From NCBI RefSeq assembly GCF_003403295.1, contig NZ_QUWV01000065.1, forward strand, positions 1-59,792: a DNA stretch of 59,792 nucleotides, in the 5' to 3' direction. Positions 1 through 8,036 of the stretch are shown piece by piece. The notes beneath the pieces were generated by a model. That model was given only the letters and a program-made list of their open reading frames with translations, had not been told where the DNA came from and did no database searches. The position numbers and the translations under genes are program-made. The stretch's first letter is position 1; each line of letters starts with the position of its first letter. Source of the stretch: Komagataeibacter melaceti (lineage in GTDB: Bacteria; Pseudomonadota; Alphaproteobacteria; Acetobacterales; Acetobacteraceae).

Positions 1-164
1 TCCGGATCATTCCTGAACCGATGCCCGCCCCGCCGCCAGCGCCCCGGCCGGTGGTCCCGGTCATGATCCAGCCGGTGGTGCCTGTCATCCCCGCGCCGCG
101 TATCGGGCATGACCGGCGGGTGCACCAGCCGGAAATTGTTCCGAATTCGATACAGGTGGATTGA
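1..164 (+). CDS. C-terminal end of a proline-rich protein (partial)
   Basis: An open frame runs in from the left edge (first full codon at 3) and stops with TGA at 162-164. The 53 visible residues are about one quarter proline, with runs such as PAPPPAPRPVVPV, then a short charged tail ending in IQVD. It lies 82 bases before exbB in the same direction, so it may belong to the TonB/ExbB system as a Pro-rich periplasm-spanning protein. The usual globular C-terminal domain of TonB is not visible, so a plain TonB call is not supported. Without the upstream part the identity stays open. Confidence 0.5.
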   Translation, partial: RIIPEPMPAPPPAPRPVVPVMIQPVVPVIPAPRIGHDRRVHQPEIVPNSIQVD

Positions 165-246
165 TTTTCAATGTCCGGGCTGGTCAGATGGCAAACAGGA
201 TCTGCAGGCCCGACCGTGGCCTTATTCGTCAGAGGATTTCATGTAA

Positions 247-1017
247 ATGACCCGACAGCATCGTAACATAGCCGTCGCAGCCGCGCTGCTGACCGCACTG
301 CCGGCGTTTGCGTACGCCAAGACCGGCGGCGCGGCCGAGACCAACCCGTACGGGCTGGAAGCGTTGTGGACGAATGGTGACTTCATTGCCCGCACCGTGC
401 TGCTGATCATGGTCGTGATGTCTGTCGGGACATGGTACATCATGCTGTCCAAGTTCGTGGAACAGGCCCGCATGATGAAGGCCGCCAAGGAAGTGAAGGC
501 GAAGTTCTGGCAGGCATCCGACCTGCGGCAGGGGGCCGCGCTGCTCGATACCGCCTCGCCGTTCCGCTATATCGCCGATAGCGGCATCAAGGCCGCCGAA
601 CACCACGAAGGCACGATGCAGGAATCCATCGACCTGTATTCGTGGACCACGATGTCCATCCAGCGTTCGGTGGACTTCATCCAGAACCGCCTGCAGGGTG
701 GCCTCGCCTTCCTCGGCACCGTGGGTTCGACCTCTCCGTTCGTGGGGCTGTTCGGCACGGTCTGGGGTATCTACCACGCGCTGACGGCCATCGGCATCGC
801 GGGTCAGGCCTCGATCGACAAGGTTGCCGGCCCGGTGGGTGAATCCCTGATCATGACCGCCATCGGCCTGGGCACCGCCGTGCCTGCGGTGCTGGGCTAC
901 AACATGCTGGTCCGCCGCAACAAGGGCGCGATGGACGAGGTGCGTGACTTCGCGGCCGACGTGCAGTCGATCCTGATTGGCGGTTACCGCCACGTATCGC
1001 CCGACGCGGCGGAGTAG
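247..1017 (+). CDS. exbB: ExbB proton-channel subunit (MotA/TolQ/ExbB family)
   Basis: This 256-residue inner-membrane protein would use the proton motive force with ExbD to energise TonB-dependent outer-membrane uptake (iron siderophores, B12). An N-terminal hydrophobic, signal-like segment (about 8-24, ending AFAYA) precedes three membrane segments at about 50-68, 152-180 and 195-222. The second and third carry the family signature, with GTVGSTSPFVGLFGTVWGI near 157-175 and a Gly/Ala-rich helix around 203-215. Length and topology suit the ExbB forms with an extra N-terminal segment. No exbD follows; the next gene encodes a secreted TPR protein. An upstream Pro-rich protein ends 82 bases before it. 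Confidence 0.9.
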   Translation: MTRQHRNIAVAAALLTALPAFAYAKTGGAAETNPYGLEALWTNGDFIARTVLLIMVVMSVGTWYIMLSKFVEQARMMKAAKEVKAKFWQASDLRQGAALLDTASPFRYIADSGIKAAEHHEGTMQESIDLYSWTTMSIQRSVDFIQNRLQGGLAFLGTVGSTSPFVGLFGTVWGIYHALTAIGIAGQASIDKVAGPVGESLIMTAIGLGTAVPAVLGYNMLVRRNKGAMDEVRDFAADVQSILIGGYRHVSPDAAE

Positions 1018-1054
1018 GCTTTCTGGCCATATGTGATCCGCGTTCAGGTTATGG

Positions 1055-1086
1055 CACGGCAGGTACGCATGGCGGGACCTGCCGTG
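1055..1086 (+). other. Stem-loop between exbB and the TPR gene
   Basis: A perfect 10-bp inverted repeat, CACGGCAGGT (1055-1064) and ACCTGCCGTG (1077-1086), encloses a 12-base loop. No U-tract follows, so it is not a standard intrinsic terminator. It could be an mRNA processing or stability element setting the exbB to TPR ratio, or a weak terminator. Confidence 0.45.
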
Positions 1087-1184
1087 TTCGGGTCGGGGGC
1101 GGATTGATTGATGGGCGGCACGGGTCCATCGTGGTGCCCTGCCCGATCACGCGGGCCATGACCCGTTCATGGAAGGATATCCAG

Positions 1185-2441
1185 TTGAAAAACATCACAT
1201 CCAAATCGCTGTTCCGGCGGCAGGGCCGCCTGCTGGCCGGGGTCATGACGGTGGCGCTGCTGGGCGTGACGGCCCTGCCGCACGGCGCACGCGCGGCCGA
1301 TGTGCTGGGACAGAAGGTTGGTACCGCACTCCAGCAGGCCCAGACCGCGCTGGCCGCCCACAAATACCCGCAGGCCATGTCCGCGATTGATGAGGCGGAC
1401 GCCGTCGCGGGCAAGAGCGATTACGAATCCTACACCATCGAGCAGATGCGCGCCGCCGTGGCCGCGCAGTCCGGCAATGTGCCGGTCGCGATCTCGGCCT
1501 ATGACAAGCTGATCGCATCGCCCCGCACCCCGGCGGCCACGAAGGAACAGATGGCACTGGCCGAAGGCAGCATGGCCTTCACCGCCAAGAACTATCCGCA
1601 GGCCATCGCCGTGACGGAGAAGTACATCAAGGCGGGTGGCAAGAACCCGCAGATGCTGACCATCCTGATCCAGGCCTATTACCTGCAGCATGATTTCGCC
1701 AACGCGGCGCGCGTGCAGCAGGCGCAGGTCGATGCCGCGATCAAGGCCGGTGGCAAGCCCACGGAAAACCAGCTCCAGCTTCTGGCCGCCTGTCAGGCGC
1801 AGCTGCGTGACAATGCGGGCCTGACCCATACCTATGTCCAGCTTGCCACCTATTATCCCAAGCCGGATTACTGGGCGCAGGTGGTCCATTCCGTGCTGAG
1901 CAACCCGAACATGGCCCCCGCCCTGCGGCTGGATATCGACCGCGTGCGGCTTGAGGCCGGTCTGGTCAAGACCTCGGCCGAATATATGGACATTGCCGAA
2001 CTCGCCCTGCAGGCCGGCCTGCCGCAGATCGGGCTTGATGTGCTCAATCAGGGCTATGCCAGCGGCGTGCTGGGCCATGACGCCAATGCGCCGCGCACCG
2101 AACGCCTGAAGGCGCTGGTGACCCAGAACGTGACGGAGCGCAAGGCGGCACTTGATGCCACTGCGGCGCAGGCCACCACCGGCAACGCCATGCTGACGGC
2201 AGGGTACAACTACGTTCTGGCCGGGCAGGCGGACAAGGGGCTGGCGCTGATGCAGCAGGGCCTTGCCAAGGGCCCCACGGATGTGAACATCGGCCGCCTG
2301 CATCTGGGTCTGGCGCAGGCCGCAGCCGGGCGCAAGGCGGATGCCATCGCCACGCTCAACAGTGTCGAAGGGACCAATGGCGCACGCGACATCGCCCAGT
2401 TCTGGGTGCTCAAGCTGAGCGCGCCCGCCGCCGCGCACTGA
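1185..2441 (+). CDS. Secreted tetratricopeptide-repeat protein
   Basis: The chosen start is TTG at 1185, because GGAAGG lies about 8 bases before it and it gives a standard signal peptide (KN-rich start, hydrophobic core GVMTVALLGVTAL, cleavage after ARA near residue 38). ATG codons at 1104 and 1158 would add a poor N-terminus. The mature protein (total 418 residues) is almost all Ala/Leu/Gln-rich helix pairs of TPR type, for example around DVLNQGYASG and ATTGNAMLTAGYNYVLAGQ. It lies 167 bases after exbB in the same direction. TPR proteins accompany some TonB systems (for example the Vibrio TonB2 cluster), so a periplasmic accessory role is inferred, not shown. A strong terminator follows. 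Confidence 0.75.
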   Translation: MKNITSKSLFRRQGRLLAGVMTVALLGVTALPHGARAADVLGQKVGTALQQAQTALAAHKYPQAMSAIDEADAVAGKSDYESYTIEQMRAAVAAQSGNVPVAISAYDKLIASPRTPAATKEQMALAEGSMAFTAKNYPQAIAVTEKYIKAGGKNPQMLTILIQAYYLQHDFANAARVQQAQVDAAIKAGGKPTENQLQLLAACQAQLRDNAGLTHTYVQLATYYPKPDYWAQVVHSVLSNPNMAPALRLDIDRVRLEAGLVKTSAEYMDIAELALQAGLPQIGLDVLNQGYASGVLGHDANAPRTERLKALVTQNVTERKAALDATAAQATTGNAMLTAGYNYVLAGQADKGLALMQQGLAKGPTDVNIGRLHLGLAQAAAGRKADAIATLNSVEGTNGARDIAQFWVLKLSAPAAAH

Positions 2442-2464
2442 GCGGGTTGCACGTCCAAACATGC

Positions 2465-2500
2465 GGGGCGCCGGAGAAATCCGGCGCCCCGTTTTGTTTT
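2465..2500 (+). terminator. Intrinsic terminator after the TPR gene
   Basis: GGGGCGCCGGA (2465-2475) pairs perfectly with TCCGGCGCCCC (2480-2490) around a GAAA tetraloop, followed by GTTTTGTTTT. It ends the exbB-TPR unit and shows that the next gene must start downstream of it, although the reading frame is open through it. Confidence 0.9.
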
Positions 2501-2617
2501 CCGGCCCGGCCGGAACAGACATTTTATGATATGAACGATGGTCTTATCCCGTTCCGATACGTTGGATATGCTGTTGCCATCGCATGGAAATGGCGTCCTG
2601 ACCGCCCGAACCCGAAC

Positions 2618-3403
2618 ATGGCCGAGAGAATGACACAGATACCCGTCACTGCTGATCTGCCCGCCCGTATTCTGGTGGTGGAAGATGACCCTGGCATGCG
2701 CACCCTGATCGTGCGCGCCTTGCAGGGCGATGGCTACCGGGTGCGCGGCGTGCAGGGCGGGCCGGAAATGTGGGATGCGCTGAAGGTGCAGGCGGCGGAC
2801 CTCATCATCCTTGATGTCATGCTGCCGGGCACTAACGGGCTTGACCTGTGCCGCAGCCTGCGCGCCCATGCCGACCCGCTTACGCCGGATGAGCCGCCGG
2901 TGAAGGAAGTGCCGGTCATTATCGTTTCCGCACGTGGCGAGGAACTGGACCGTGTGCAGGGGCTGGAACTGGGGGCGGATGATTACGTGCCCAAGCCCTT
3001 CGGGCAGAAGGAACTGCTGGCGCGCGTGCGCGCGGTGCTGCGGCGGCGCGGCGGGGGTGTCACCACGCCCAGCGCCGGGCGGCCGCGCAAGGAGACCGTG
3101 CGCTTTTCCGGCTGGACGCTGGACCTGCGGCGGCGGGAACTGACCGACCCGTCGGGGAGTGCCGTGGAAATATCGGGGGCCGAGCATGACCTGCTCACCA
3201 GTTTTCTGGACAACCCGCAGCGCGTGATCGGCCGCGACCGGCTGCTTGAACTGTCGCGCACCCGGCTGGGTGATGTTTCGGACCGGAGCGTGGACGTGCT
3301 GGTCAGCCGCCTGCGCCGCAAGCTGGGGCCGGATTCGGATGGCCTGATCCGCACCGTGCGCGGCATGGGATATATCTTCACATCAGAGGTCGAACGGGTC
3401 TGA
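2618..3403 (+). CDS. OmpR-family response regulator
   Basis: A DNA-binding response regulator of about 261 residues. The N-terminal receiver domain shows the acidic pair in VVEDDPGMRTL, the phospho-acceptor Asp in LIILDVMLPG, and the conserved Lys in YVPKPFGQKEL. The C-terminal half is an OmpR/PhoB winged helix with the recognition region DVSDRSVDVLVSRLRRKLG and a final RTVRGMGYIF. The frame is open further upstream but includes a terminator, so ATG 2618 (or 2630, MTQIPVT) is preferred. The partner histidine kinase starts 8 bases after the stop, so the two form an operon. The stimulus is unknown. Confidence 0.88.
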   Translation: MAERMTQIPVTADLPARILVVEDDPGMRTLIVRALQGDGYRVRGVQGGPEMWDALKVQAADLIILDVMLPGTNGLDLCRSLRAHADPLTPDEPPVKEVPVIIVSARGEELDRVQGLELGADDYVPKPFGQKELLARVRAVLRRRGGGVTTPSAGRPRKETVRFSGWTLDLRRRELTDPSGSAVEISGAEHDLLTSFLDNPQRVIGRDRLLELSRTRLGDVSDRSVDVLVSRLRRKLGPDSDGLIRTVRGMGYIFTSEVERV

Positions 3404-3411
3404 CGCCGGGC

Positions 3412-4791
3412 ATGGGGCAGGGGGCAACTCCGCCGGGGCGTGCGCCCGCACCCGTGCCACGGCGCATCACGCTGTGGCCGCGTGGGCTGGTCGGGCGCGT
3501 CATGTTCGTGCTGCTGGTGGCGGTGGCGCTCGTCTTTGTCGGCAGTTCCGTTTTTTACGAGGAAGCCGAGACCTACACCATAGATGACGCCCAACTGGAA
3601 CAGGTGGGCGAGCGGCTGGTGATCGACGCCCGCGTGCTGGCGGCCACTCCCACGTCACAGCGCATGGTGCTGGCCGCGATGCTGTCCACCGGCGACCTGA
3701 CGGTGGACTGGCGCACCCAGACCCAGCAGGGAATGATGAAGGGGGAAGCCCCATCCCTGCGCAAGCTGCATGACCGCATGGCCGGACCGCTGACCGCCCT
3801 GCAGGGCGATGCGCTCAACCTGTCGGGCACCATTGCCGGGACGGCGGATGTGCGTGGCACGCTGCGCCTGCCCGATGGCAGCTACATGGGCTTTCTGGCC
3901 CCGGACATCCTGCAACCCCACCATATGCGCCGTGGCCTGCTGTCGGCGGCAATTCTGGCGGGGGCGGTGCTGCTGGCGGCGGGGATGCTGGTGCGTGCGC
4001 TGAGCATGCCGCTGCGCGCGCTGGCCGATGTGGCCGATACGGTCGGCTCGGGCCGGTGGGTGCCGCTGGCTGACAAGGGCCCGCGTGAGGTGCGCTACCT
4101 TGCCCATGCCATCAACAAGATGCAGGACCGCATCAACCGCCTGATTACCGACCGCACGGAAGCGCTGGCCGCCGTATCGCACGACCTGCGCACGCCGCTG
4201 GCCCGCCTGCGGCTGCGTGCCGGGTTTCTGGATGACCCGGTCGTGCAGCGCGAGATCGAGGCCGACGTGACGGAAATGGAGGCCATGATCGCGGGGGTTC
4301 TGGCCTATCTGTCGGGGGAGAAGGACCCCGAACCCGCGCGCCCGGTCAATGTTGCATCGATTCTGGCAACCCGGGTGGATGATGATGCCGATCAGGGCCG
4401 CAACGTCACCTATGACGGGCCGGACCAGGCGCAGGCCGTGGTGCGCCCGCTGGCGCTGAAGCGGGTATTGGGCAACCTGATTGACAATGCCGTGAACTAT
4501 GGCGGCAACGCCCATGTCAGCCTGCATGTGACCGGGCAGTCGCTGTGCATCCGCGTGGAGGATGACGGCCCCGGCCTGCCGGATGCCGAGATCGGCCGTG
4601 TCACCACGCCTTTCTACCGCGTGGAGGGCTCACGTTCGCGCAGCACGGGCGGGCTGGGGCTGGGGCTTGCGATCGTCAGCCGCGAGGTTGCGCGCGACGG
4701 TGGGCAGTTCCGCCTGTTCAACCGCCCGCAGGGCGGGCTGTGCGCCGAAATTGTCCTGCCCCGCAATGCCGTGATACGGCAGGGCGCCTAA
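3412..4791 (+). CDS. Two-component sensor histidine kinase
   Basis: A 459-residue membrane kinase paired with the preceding OmpR-type regulator. Membrane segments at about 27-48 and 175-196 enclose a periplasmic sensor of about 125 residues without a recognisable fold by eye. A HAMP-like linker (about 197-250) leads to the H-box AVSHDLRTPLARL with the phosphorylated His at residue 257. The ATPase domain shows the N-box LIDNAVNYGG, the G1 box EDDGPGLP and the G2 box GGLGLGLAIVSR. All catalytic motifs look intact, and the architecture resembles EnvZ-type kinases. The ligand cannot be told from sequence. Confidence 0.88.
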   Translation: MGQGATPPGRAPAPVPRRITLWPRGLVGRVMFVLLVAVALVFVGSSVFYEEAETYTIDDAQLEQVGERLVIDARVLAATPTSQRMVLAAMLSTGDLTVDWRTQTQQGMMKGEAPSLRKLHDRMAGPLTALQGDALNLSGTIAGTADVRGTLRLPDGSYMGFLAPDILQPHHMRRGLLSAAILAGAVLLAAGMLVRALSMPLRALADVADTVGSGRWVPLADKGPREVRYLAHAINKMQDRINRLITDRTEALAAVSHDLRTPLARLRLRAGFLDDPVVQREIEADVTEMEAMIAGVLAYLSGEKDPEPARPVNVASILATRVDDDADQGRNVTYDGPDQAQAVVRPLALKRVLGNLIDNAVNYGGNAHVSLHVTGQSLCIRVEDDGPGLPDAEIGRVTTPFYRVEGSRSRSTGGLGLGLAIVSREVARDGGQFRLFNRPQGGLCAEIVLPRNAVIRQGA

Positions 4792-4807
4792 AGGCCGCCG
4801 CCTGGGG

Positions 4808-4837
4808 TTGGATTTGCCGCCGGGTCGATCATATAAC
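4808..4837 (+). promoter_or_regulatory. Candidate sigma-70 promoter for the nfuA operon
   Basis: TTGGAT (4808-4813) and TATAAC (4832-4837) are separated by 18 bases and lie about 60 bases before the nfuA start. This is a match by eye to the housekeeping consensus only. Confidence 0.35.
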
Positions 4838-4896
4838 AGGACTGGGAAAGTACTTTTGCGCCTCTCCCTGTCCCGTCATGTCTGGAAGACCGAGCA

Positions 4897-5460
4897 ATGT
4901 TCATTGAAACAGAAGACACACCCAATCCCGCGACCCTGAAATTCCTGCCGGGGCGGGAGATCATGGCCAATGGGGCTACGGCCGATTTCATCAATCCCGA
5001 TTCCGTTGCCGGGCGGTCGCGCTTGGCGGAGCTGGTGTTCGATCTGGATGGTGTGGCGCGCGTCTTTTTTGGCAATGACTTCGTTGCCGTGACCCGGAGC
5101 GACTCGGTCCAGTGGGAGGAACTGCGCCCGCAGGTGCTGTCCGTGCTGGCCGATTACCTGGCCACCGGCCAGCCGGTGGTGGAAAGCGACGCCCAGGTTG
5201 TCGAGGATCTGGTCGCACCGGGGGACGAGGACATCGTGCAGCAGATCAAGGAACTGCTGGATACCCGCGTGCGCCCCGCCGTGGCGGGTGACGGGGGGGA
5301 CATCGTGTTCCGCGGGTATCGTGACGGGATTGTCCGGCTGACCATGCAGGGTGCATGTTCGGGCTGCCCCTCTTCACGCGCAACGCTCAAGCACGGGGTG
5401 GAGAACATGCTGCGCCATTATGTGCCGGAAGTGGTATCGGTGGAGCAGGTGGAGGCCTGA
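4897..5460 (+). CDS. nfuA: NfuA/NFU1-type iron-sulfur carrier protein
   Basis: A 187-residue scaffold or carrier that passes Fe-S clusters to client enzymes in the cytoplasm. Residues about 1-90 form the Nfu N-terminal domain (start MFIETEDTPNPATLKFLPG is characteristic of alphaproteobacterial and mitochondrial NFU1). Residues about 105-185 form the NifU C-terminal domain with the cluster-binding CxxC in GACSGCPSS. It heads a same-strand run nfuA, nitroreductase, tsaB, rimI that is common in alphaproteobacteria. Clients in this window could include SdhB, ThiC and CobG. The symbol is by family; nfu or nifU-like names are also used. Confidence 0.88.
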   Translation: MFIETEDTPNPATLKFLPGREIMANGATADFINPDSVAGRSRLAELVFDLDGVARVFFGNDFVAVTRSDSVQWEELRPQVLSVLADYLATGQPVVESDAQVVEDLVAPGDEDIVQQIKELLDTRVRPAVAGDGGDIVFRGYRDGIVRLTMQGACSGCPSSRATLKHGVENMLRHYVPEVVSVEQVEA

Positions 5461-5491
5461 TCGGCGGGCCTGCGTAATCTGGGAATGTTTC

Positions 5492-6076
5492 ATGGCGCTT
5501 GATGATGCTGGGCTTGATCTTCTGTTTCGCAAGGCACGCACGCCGCTCGCCTGGAACGACCGCCCCGTAGGGCAGGAGACGCTGCGGCAGTTGTACGATC
5601 TGGTCAGCCTCGGGCCGACTTCGGGCAACTGCTGCCCGGGCCGGTTCGTGTTCATCACGACCGAAAGCTGCCGCGAGCGCCTGCGTCCCGCCCTGTCCGC
5701 GGGCAATGTGGAACGTGTCATGACCGCGCCCGTCACGGTCATCGTGGCGCATGACCCGGTGTTTTTTGACCGGATGGACACGCTCAGCCCCATTCCCGGT
5801 GTGCGGCAGTGGTTCGCGGCCGATGTGGGACTGGCGGAGGAAACCGCCTTTCGCAACGGAACACTTCAGGGCGGTTACCTGATCATGGCGGCGCGCGCGC
5901 TGGGCCTGTCGGTGCTGCCACTGTCGGGCTTCGATTCCGCCATGGTGGAGGAAGCGTTCCTTGCGCAGCAGGGCTGGCAGGCCAATTTCTTGGTCAGCCT
6001 TGGCTATACCGACGGGCCGCCGCCCACGCCGCGGGCGCCGCGCCCCAGCTTTGATGATGCCTGCGTGGTCGTCTGA
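5492..6076 (+). CDS. RutE/HadB-like nitroreductase-family protein (malonic semialdehyde reductase type)
   Basis: A 194-residue FMN-dependent reductase of the nitroreductase superfamily, closest by eye to RutE (3-hydroxypropanoate or malonic semialdehyde dehydrogenase). Seen features are the N-terminal LLFRKARTPLAWNDRPV, the FMN-site motif LGPTSGNCCPGRFVF and the C-terminal GFDSAMVEEAF. The start at ATG 5492 has GGGAA upstream and begins 31 bases after nfuA. No other rut pyrimidine-degradation genes are nearby, so the physiological substrate is open. It is followed by tsaB after 3 bases, which suggests co-transcription. Confidence 0.78.
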   Translation: MALDDAGLDLLFRKARTPLAWNDRPVGQETLRQLYDLVSLGPTSGNCCPGRFVFITTESCRERLRPALSAGNVERVMTAPVTVIVAHDPVFFDRMDTLSPIPGVRQWFAADVGLAEETAFRNGTLQGGYLIMAARALGLSVLPLSGFDSAMVEEAFLAQQGWQANFLVSLGYTDGPPPTPRAPRPSFDDACVVV

Positions 6077-6079
6077 CCC

Positions 6080-6796
6080 ATGCGTATTTTGGTTATGGAT
6101 GGCGCCGCCACCGGCGCGCAGGCCGAGGCCGTCATTGCCTGCCTGACGGCGCAGGATGGCGGCCTGTCCGTTCTGGCCACCCGTGTCGCTACAGGGCGGG
6201 GGGCGGCGGAGCAGTTCCCGCTCCTTGCACGCGAGATGTTTGCCGAATGTGGCTGGACCCACACGCTGCCGGAACTGGTGGGCGTGGTTGTCGGGCCGGG
6301 GTCATTTACGGGGCTGCGGGCCTCGCTGGCCTTTGCCCACGGGCTTGCCGCCGGTTCGGGCTGTGCCCTTGCGGGCATTACCGGCGGGGAGGCCGCAGCC
6401 GCTGCCCTGTGTGCGGCCGCCCGCCCGCTTGGGGCGCTGACGCTGCACTGCACGGTTGCCCGGCGCGACCGTGTGTTCATCGAGACGGTGGCGGCGGACG
6501 GCGCATCCGGCACGGTACGTGCCCATATGCTCGACGCCCTCGACCTGCCCGATGGCCCGCTGCTTCTGGGGGGTGATGCGGCCGATCTGGTGGCCGGGGC
6601 CGTGCCGCAGCGGGAGGATATCCACCGCGCCACCAGCCTGCCCGTGTCCGACCCGGTCGCCATCGCCACGGTTGCCCTGCGCCGCCTGCGCGGTGAACTG
6701 CCGCCGCGCGCCGCCGTGCCGCTTTATGTCGATGCGCCGGAAGCCAAGCTGCCCGCGGCGGGGCTGCGGCCACCGCCGGTCATGTCAGGTTCATGA
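6080..6796 (+). CDS. tsaB: tRNA threonylcarbamoyladenosine biosynthesis protein TsaB
   Basis: TsaB is the ASKHA-fold partner of TsaD in making t6A37 on ANN-decoding tRNAs; it is structural rather than catalytic. The N-terminal MRILVMDGAATGA strand and the diagnostic VVGPGSFTGLRASLAFAHGLA-type segment (about residues 72-93) are clear. At 238 residues it has the normal length. Its last 4 bases overlap the start of rimI (ATGA), the standard tsaB-rimI coupling. Confidence 0.9.
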   Translation: MRILVMDGAATGAQAEAVIACLTAQDGGLSVLATRVATGRGAAEQFPLLAREMFAECGWTHTLPELVGVVVGPGSFTGLRASLAFAHGLAAGSGCALAGITGGEAAAAALCAAARPLGALTLHCTVARRDRVFIETVAADGASGTVRAHMLDALDLPDGPLLLGGDAADLVAGAVPQREDIHRATSLPVSDPVAIATVALRRLRGELPPRAAVPLYVDAPEAKLPAAGLRPPPVMSGS

Positions 6797-7251
6797 ATAC
6801 AGGCGCGATTCCCGCCACGGTGGCCAATGCCTGCGCGCTGCTGCTGGCGCGGATTCACGCTGCGGCTTTTCCCGTCAGCCACCAGTGGGATGCGAAGGCC
6901 ATGGAAACGCTGCTGGCCATGCCCGGCGTGTCCGTGCTGCTGGCAGACGAAACGGCGGAGGGCGGGGATGCGCCCGGCTTCATCATGGTGCGGGTCATGG
7001 CTGATGAGGCCGAGATCCTGACCTTTGCGGTCACGCCTGCGGTTCGGCGGCGTGGAATCGGTCGTGACCTGCTGGCGCGGAGCATGGCTGAAATGGCGCG
7101 TGCGGGCGTGCAGACCGTATTTCTGGAAGTAGCACGCGATAACGCGCCCGCCCTGGCGCTGTACCACAGCGCGGGATTCGAACAGGTGGGCCTGCGCCGC
7201 AACTATTACCCCGATGGCATGGACGCCTGCGTCATGCGCCGGGAGATTTGA
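6793..7251 (+). CDS. rimI: GNAT acetyltransferase RimI-like (ribosomal protein S18 alanine N-acetyltransferase)
   Basis: A 152-residue GNAT acetyltransferase using acetyl-CoA. The acetyl-CoA-binding motif A is FAVTPAVRRRGIGRDLL (R/QxxGxG/A type, about residues 78-96), followed by FLEVARDNAPALALYHSAGFEQVGLRRNYY, which is the typical RimI ending. The context after tsaB supports the assignment. The last 20 coding bases overlap the convergent tusA-like gene on the other strand. Confidence 0.87.
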   Translation: MNTGAIPATVANACALLLARIHAAAFPVSHQWDAKAMETLLAMPGVSVLLADETAEGGDAPGFIMVRVMADEAEILTFAVTPAVRRRGIGRDLLARSMAEMARAGVQTVFLEVARDNAPALALYHSAGFEQVGLRRNYYPDGMDACVMRREI

Positions 7252-7480
7252 GAACGGTCAGACGGTGTGTCATGCCGTCTGTTTCTGTCTGTATTTCCTC
7301 CACGACATGACCAAGCAGTTTCAGGCTGCGTGATACGTTGTCCAGCGGGGTGGAACCGCGCAGGCGCACAAGCAGTCTTTCCCCCGCCGCAAGTCTGTCA
7401 AGCGCCAGACGCGTGCGTACGAAAGTCATGGGGCATACTTCATTGGTGATATCTATTGCCGTCATCTCAATATCAGACAT
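7232..7480 (-). CDS. TusA-family sulfur carrier protein
   Basis: A small (82-residue) cytoplasmic protein of the TusA/YeeD/SirA fold. The signature Cys-Pro lies in ITNEVCPMTFVRTRLALDRL, where the Cys carries persulfide sulfur in homologues used for tRNA thiolation or Moco supply. The start at ATG 7480 is chosen over the longer ATG at 7519; a further ATG at 7468 is possible. It is convergent with rimI and overlaps it by 20 bases. It is divergent from mucR, with about 93 bases shared as promoter region. Confidence 0.8.
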   Translation of the reverse strand: MSDIEMTAIDITNEVCPMTFVRTRLALDRLAAGERLLVRLRGSTPLDNVSRSLKLLGHVVEEIQTETDGMTHRLTVLKSPGA

Positions 7481-7573
7481 ATTACCATGAAACCTTTGGT
7501 GAAGTCGGTTGCGATCCATCGAAGATTATTTATATAGAACGTATCTTTATTCCAGAGTGACAGGATCAGATGA

Positions 7574-7978
7574 ATGGCGGATGCAACGGCAGAAGTCGAA
7601 GTGCGGGAACTGACTGCCGAAATCGTTTCGGCCTACGTTTCACGTAATGAACTCAGCGCGGAAACCCTTCCCGATCTGATTCACCGGGTGTACGAAGCGA
7701 TTTCCACCCTCGGCCGCACGGAACCCGTGCCGGAAAAGCCGGTGCCGGCGGTACCCCTCAAGAAATCGGTCTTCCCGGATTATATCGTCTGCCTTGAAGA
7801 CGGGAAGAAGCTCAAGATGCTCAAGCGCCACCTCAAGACCGCGTACAACATGACGCCGGAGGAATACCGCGAGCGCTGGGGCCTGCCGCATGATTACCCC
7901 ATGGTCGCCCCCAACTACGCCAGCCACCGCTCCACGCTGGCGCGCAAGATCGGCCTTGGCACGAAACGTGAGGACTGA
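7574..7978 (+). CDS. MucR/Ros-family zinc-finger transcriptional regulator
   Basis: A 134-residue regulator of the alphaproteobacterial MucR/Ros family, which in relatives controls exopolysaccharide, motility and cell-cycle genes. The core shows the atypical zinc finger CLEDGKKLKMLKRHLKTAYNM (the usual first-Cys/later-His arrangement) and the family hallmark TPEEYRERWGLPHDYPMVAPNY. AGGA lies 8 bases before ATG 7574. In a cellulose-making acetic acid bacterium it could affect polysaccharide output; that is inference. fur follows 58 bases downstream. Confidence 0.93.
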   Translation: MADATAEVEVRELTAEIVSAYVSRNELSAETLPDLIHRVYEAISTLGRTEPVPEKPVPAVPLKKSVFPDYIVCLEDGKKLKMLKRHLKTAYNMTPEEYRERWGLPHDYPMVAPNYASHRSTLARKIGLGTKRED

Positions 7979-8036
7979 GCCATCCCGCGTGTGCTAGCAT
8001 GGACAAGCATCCACATGATCGGCTACGCCCGTAAAC

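Noticed and set aside
2447-2617. N-terminal extension of the response regulator from position 2447
   Set aside because: The frame is open but contains the intrinsic terminator of the previous gene at 2465-2500.
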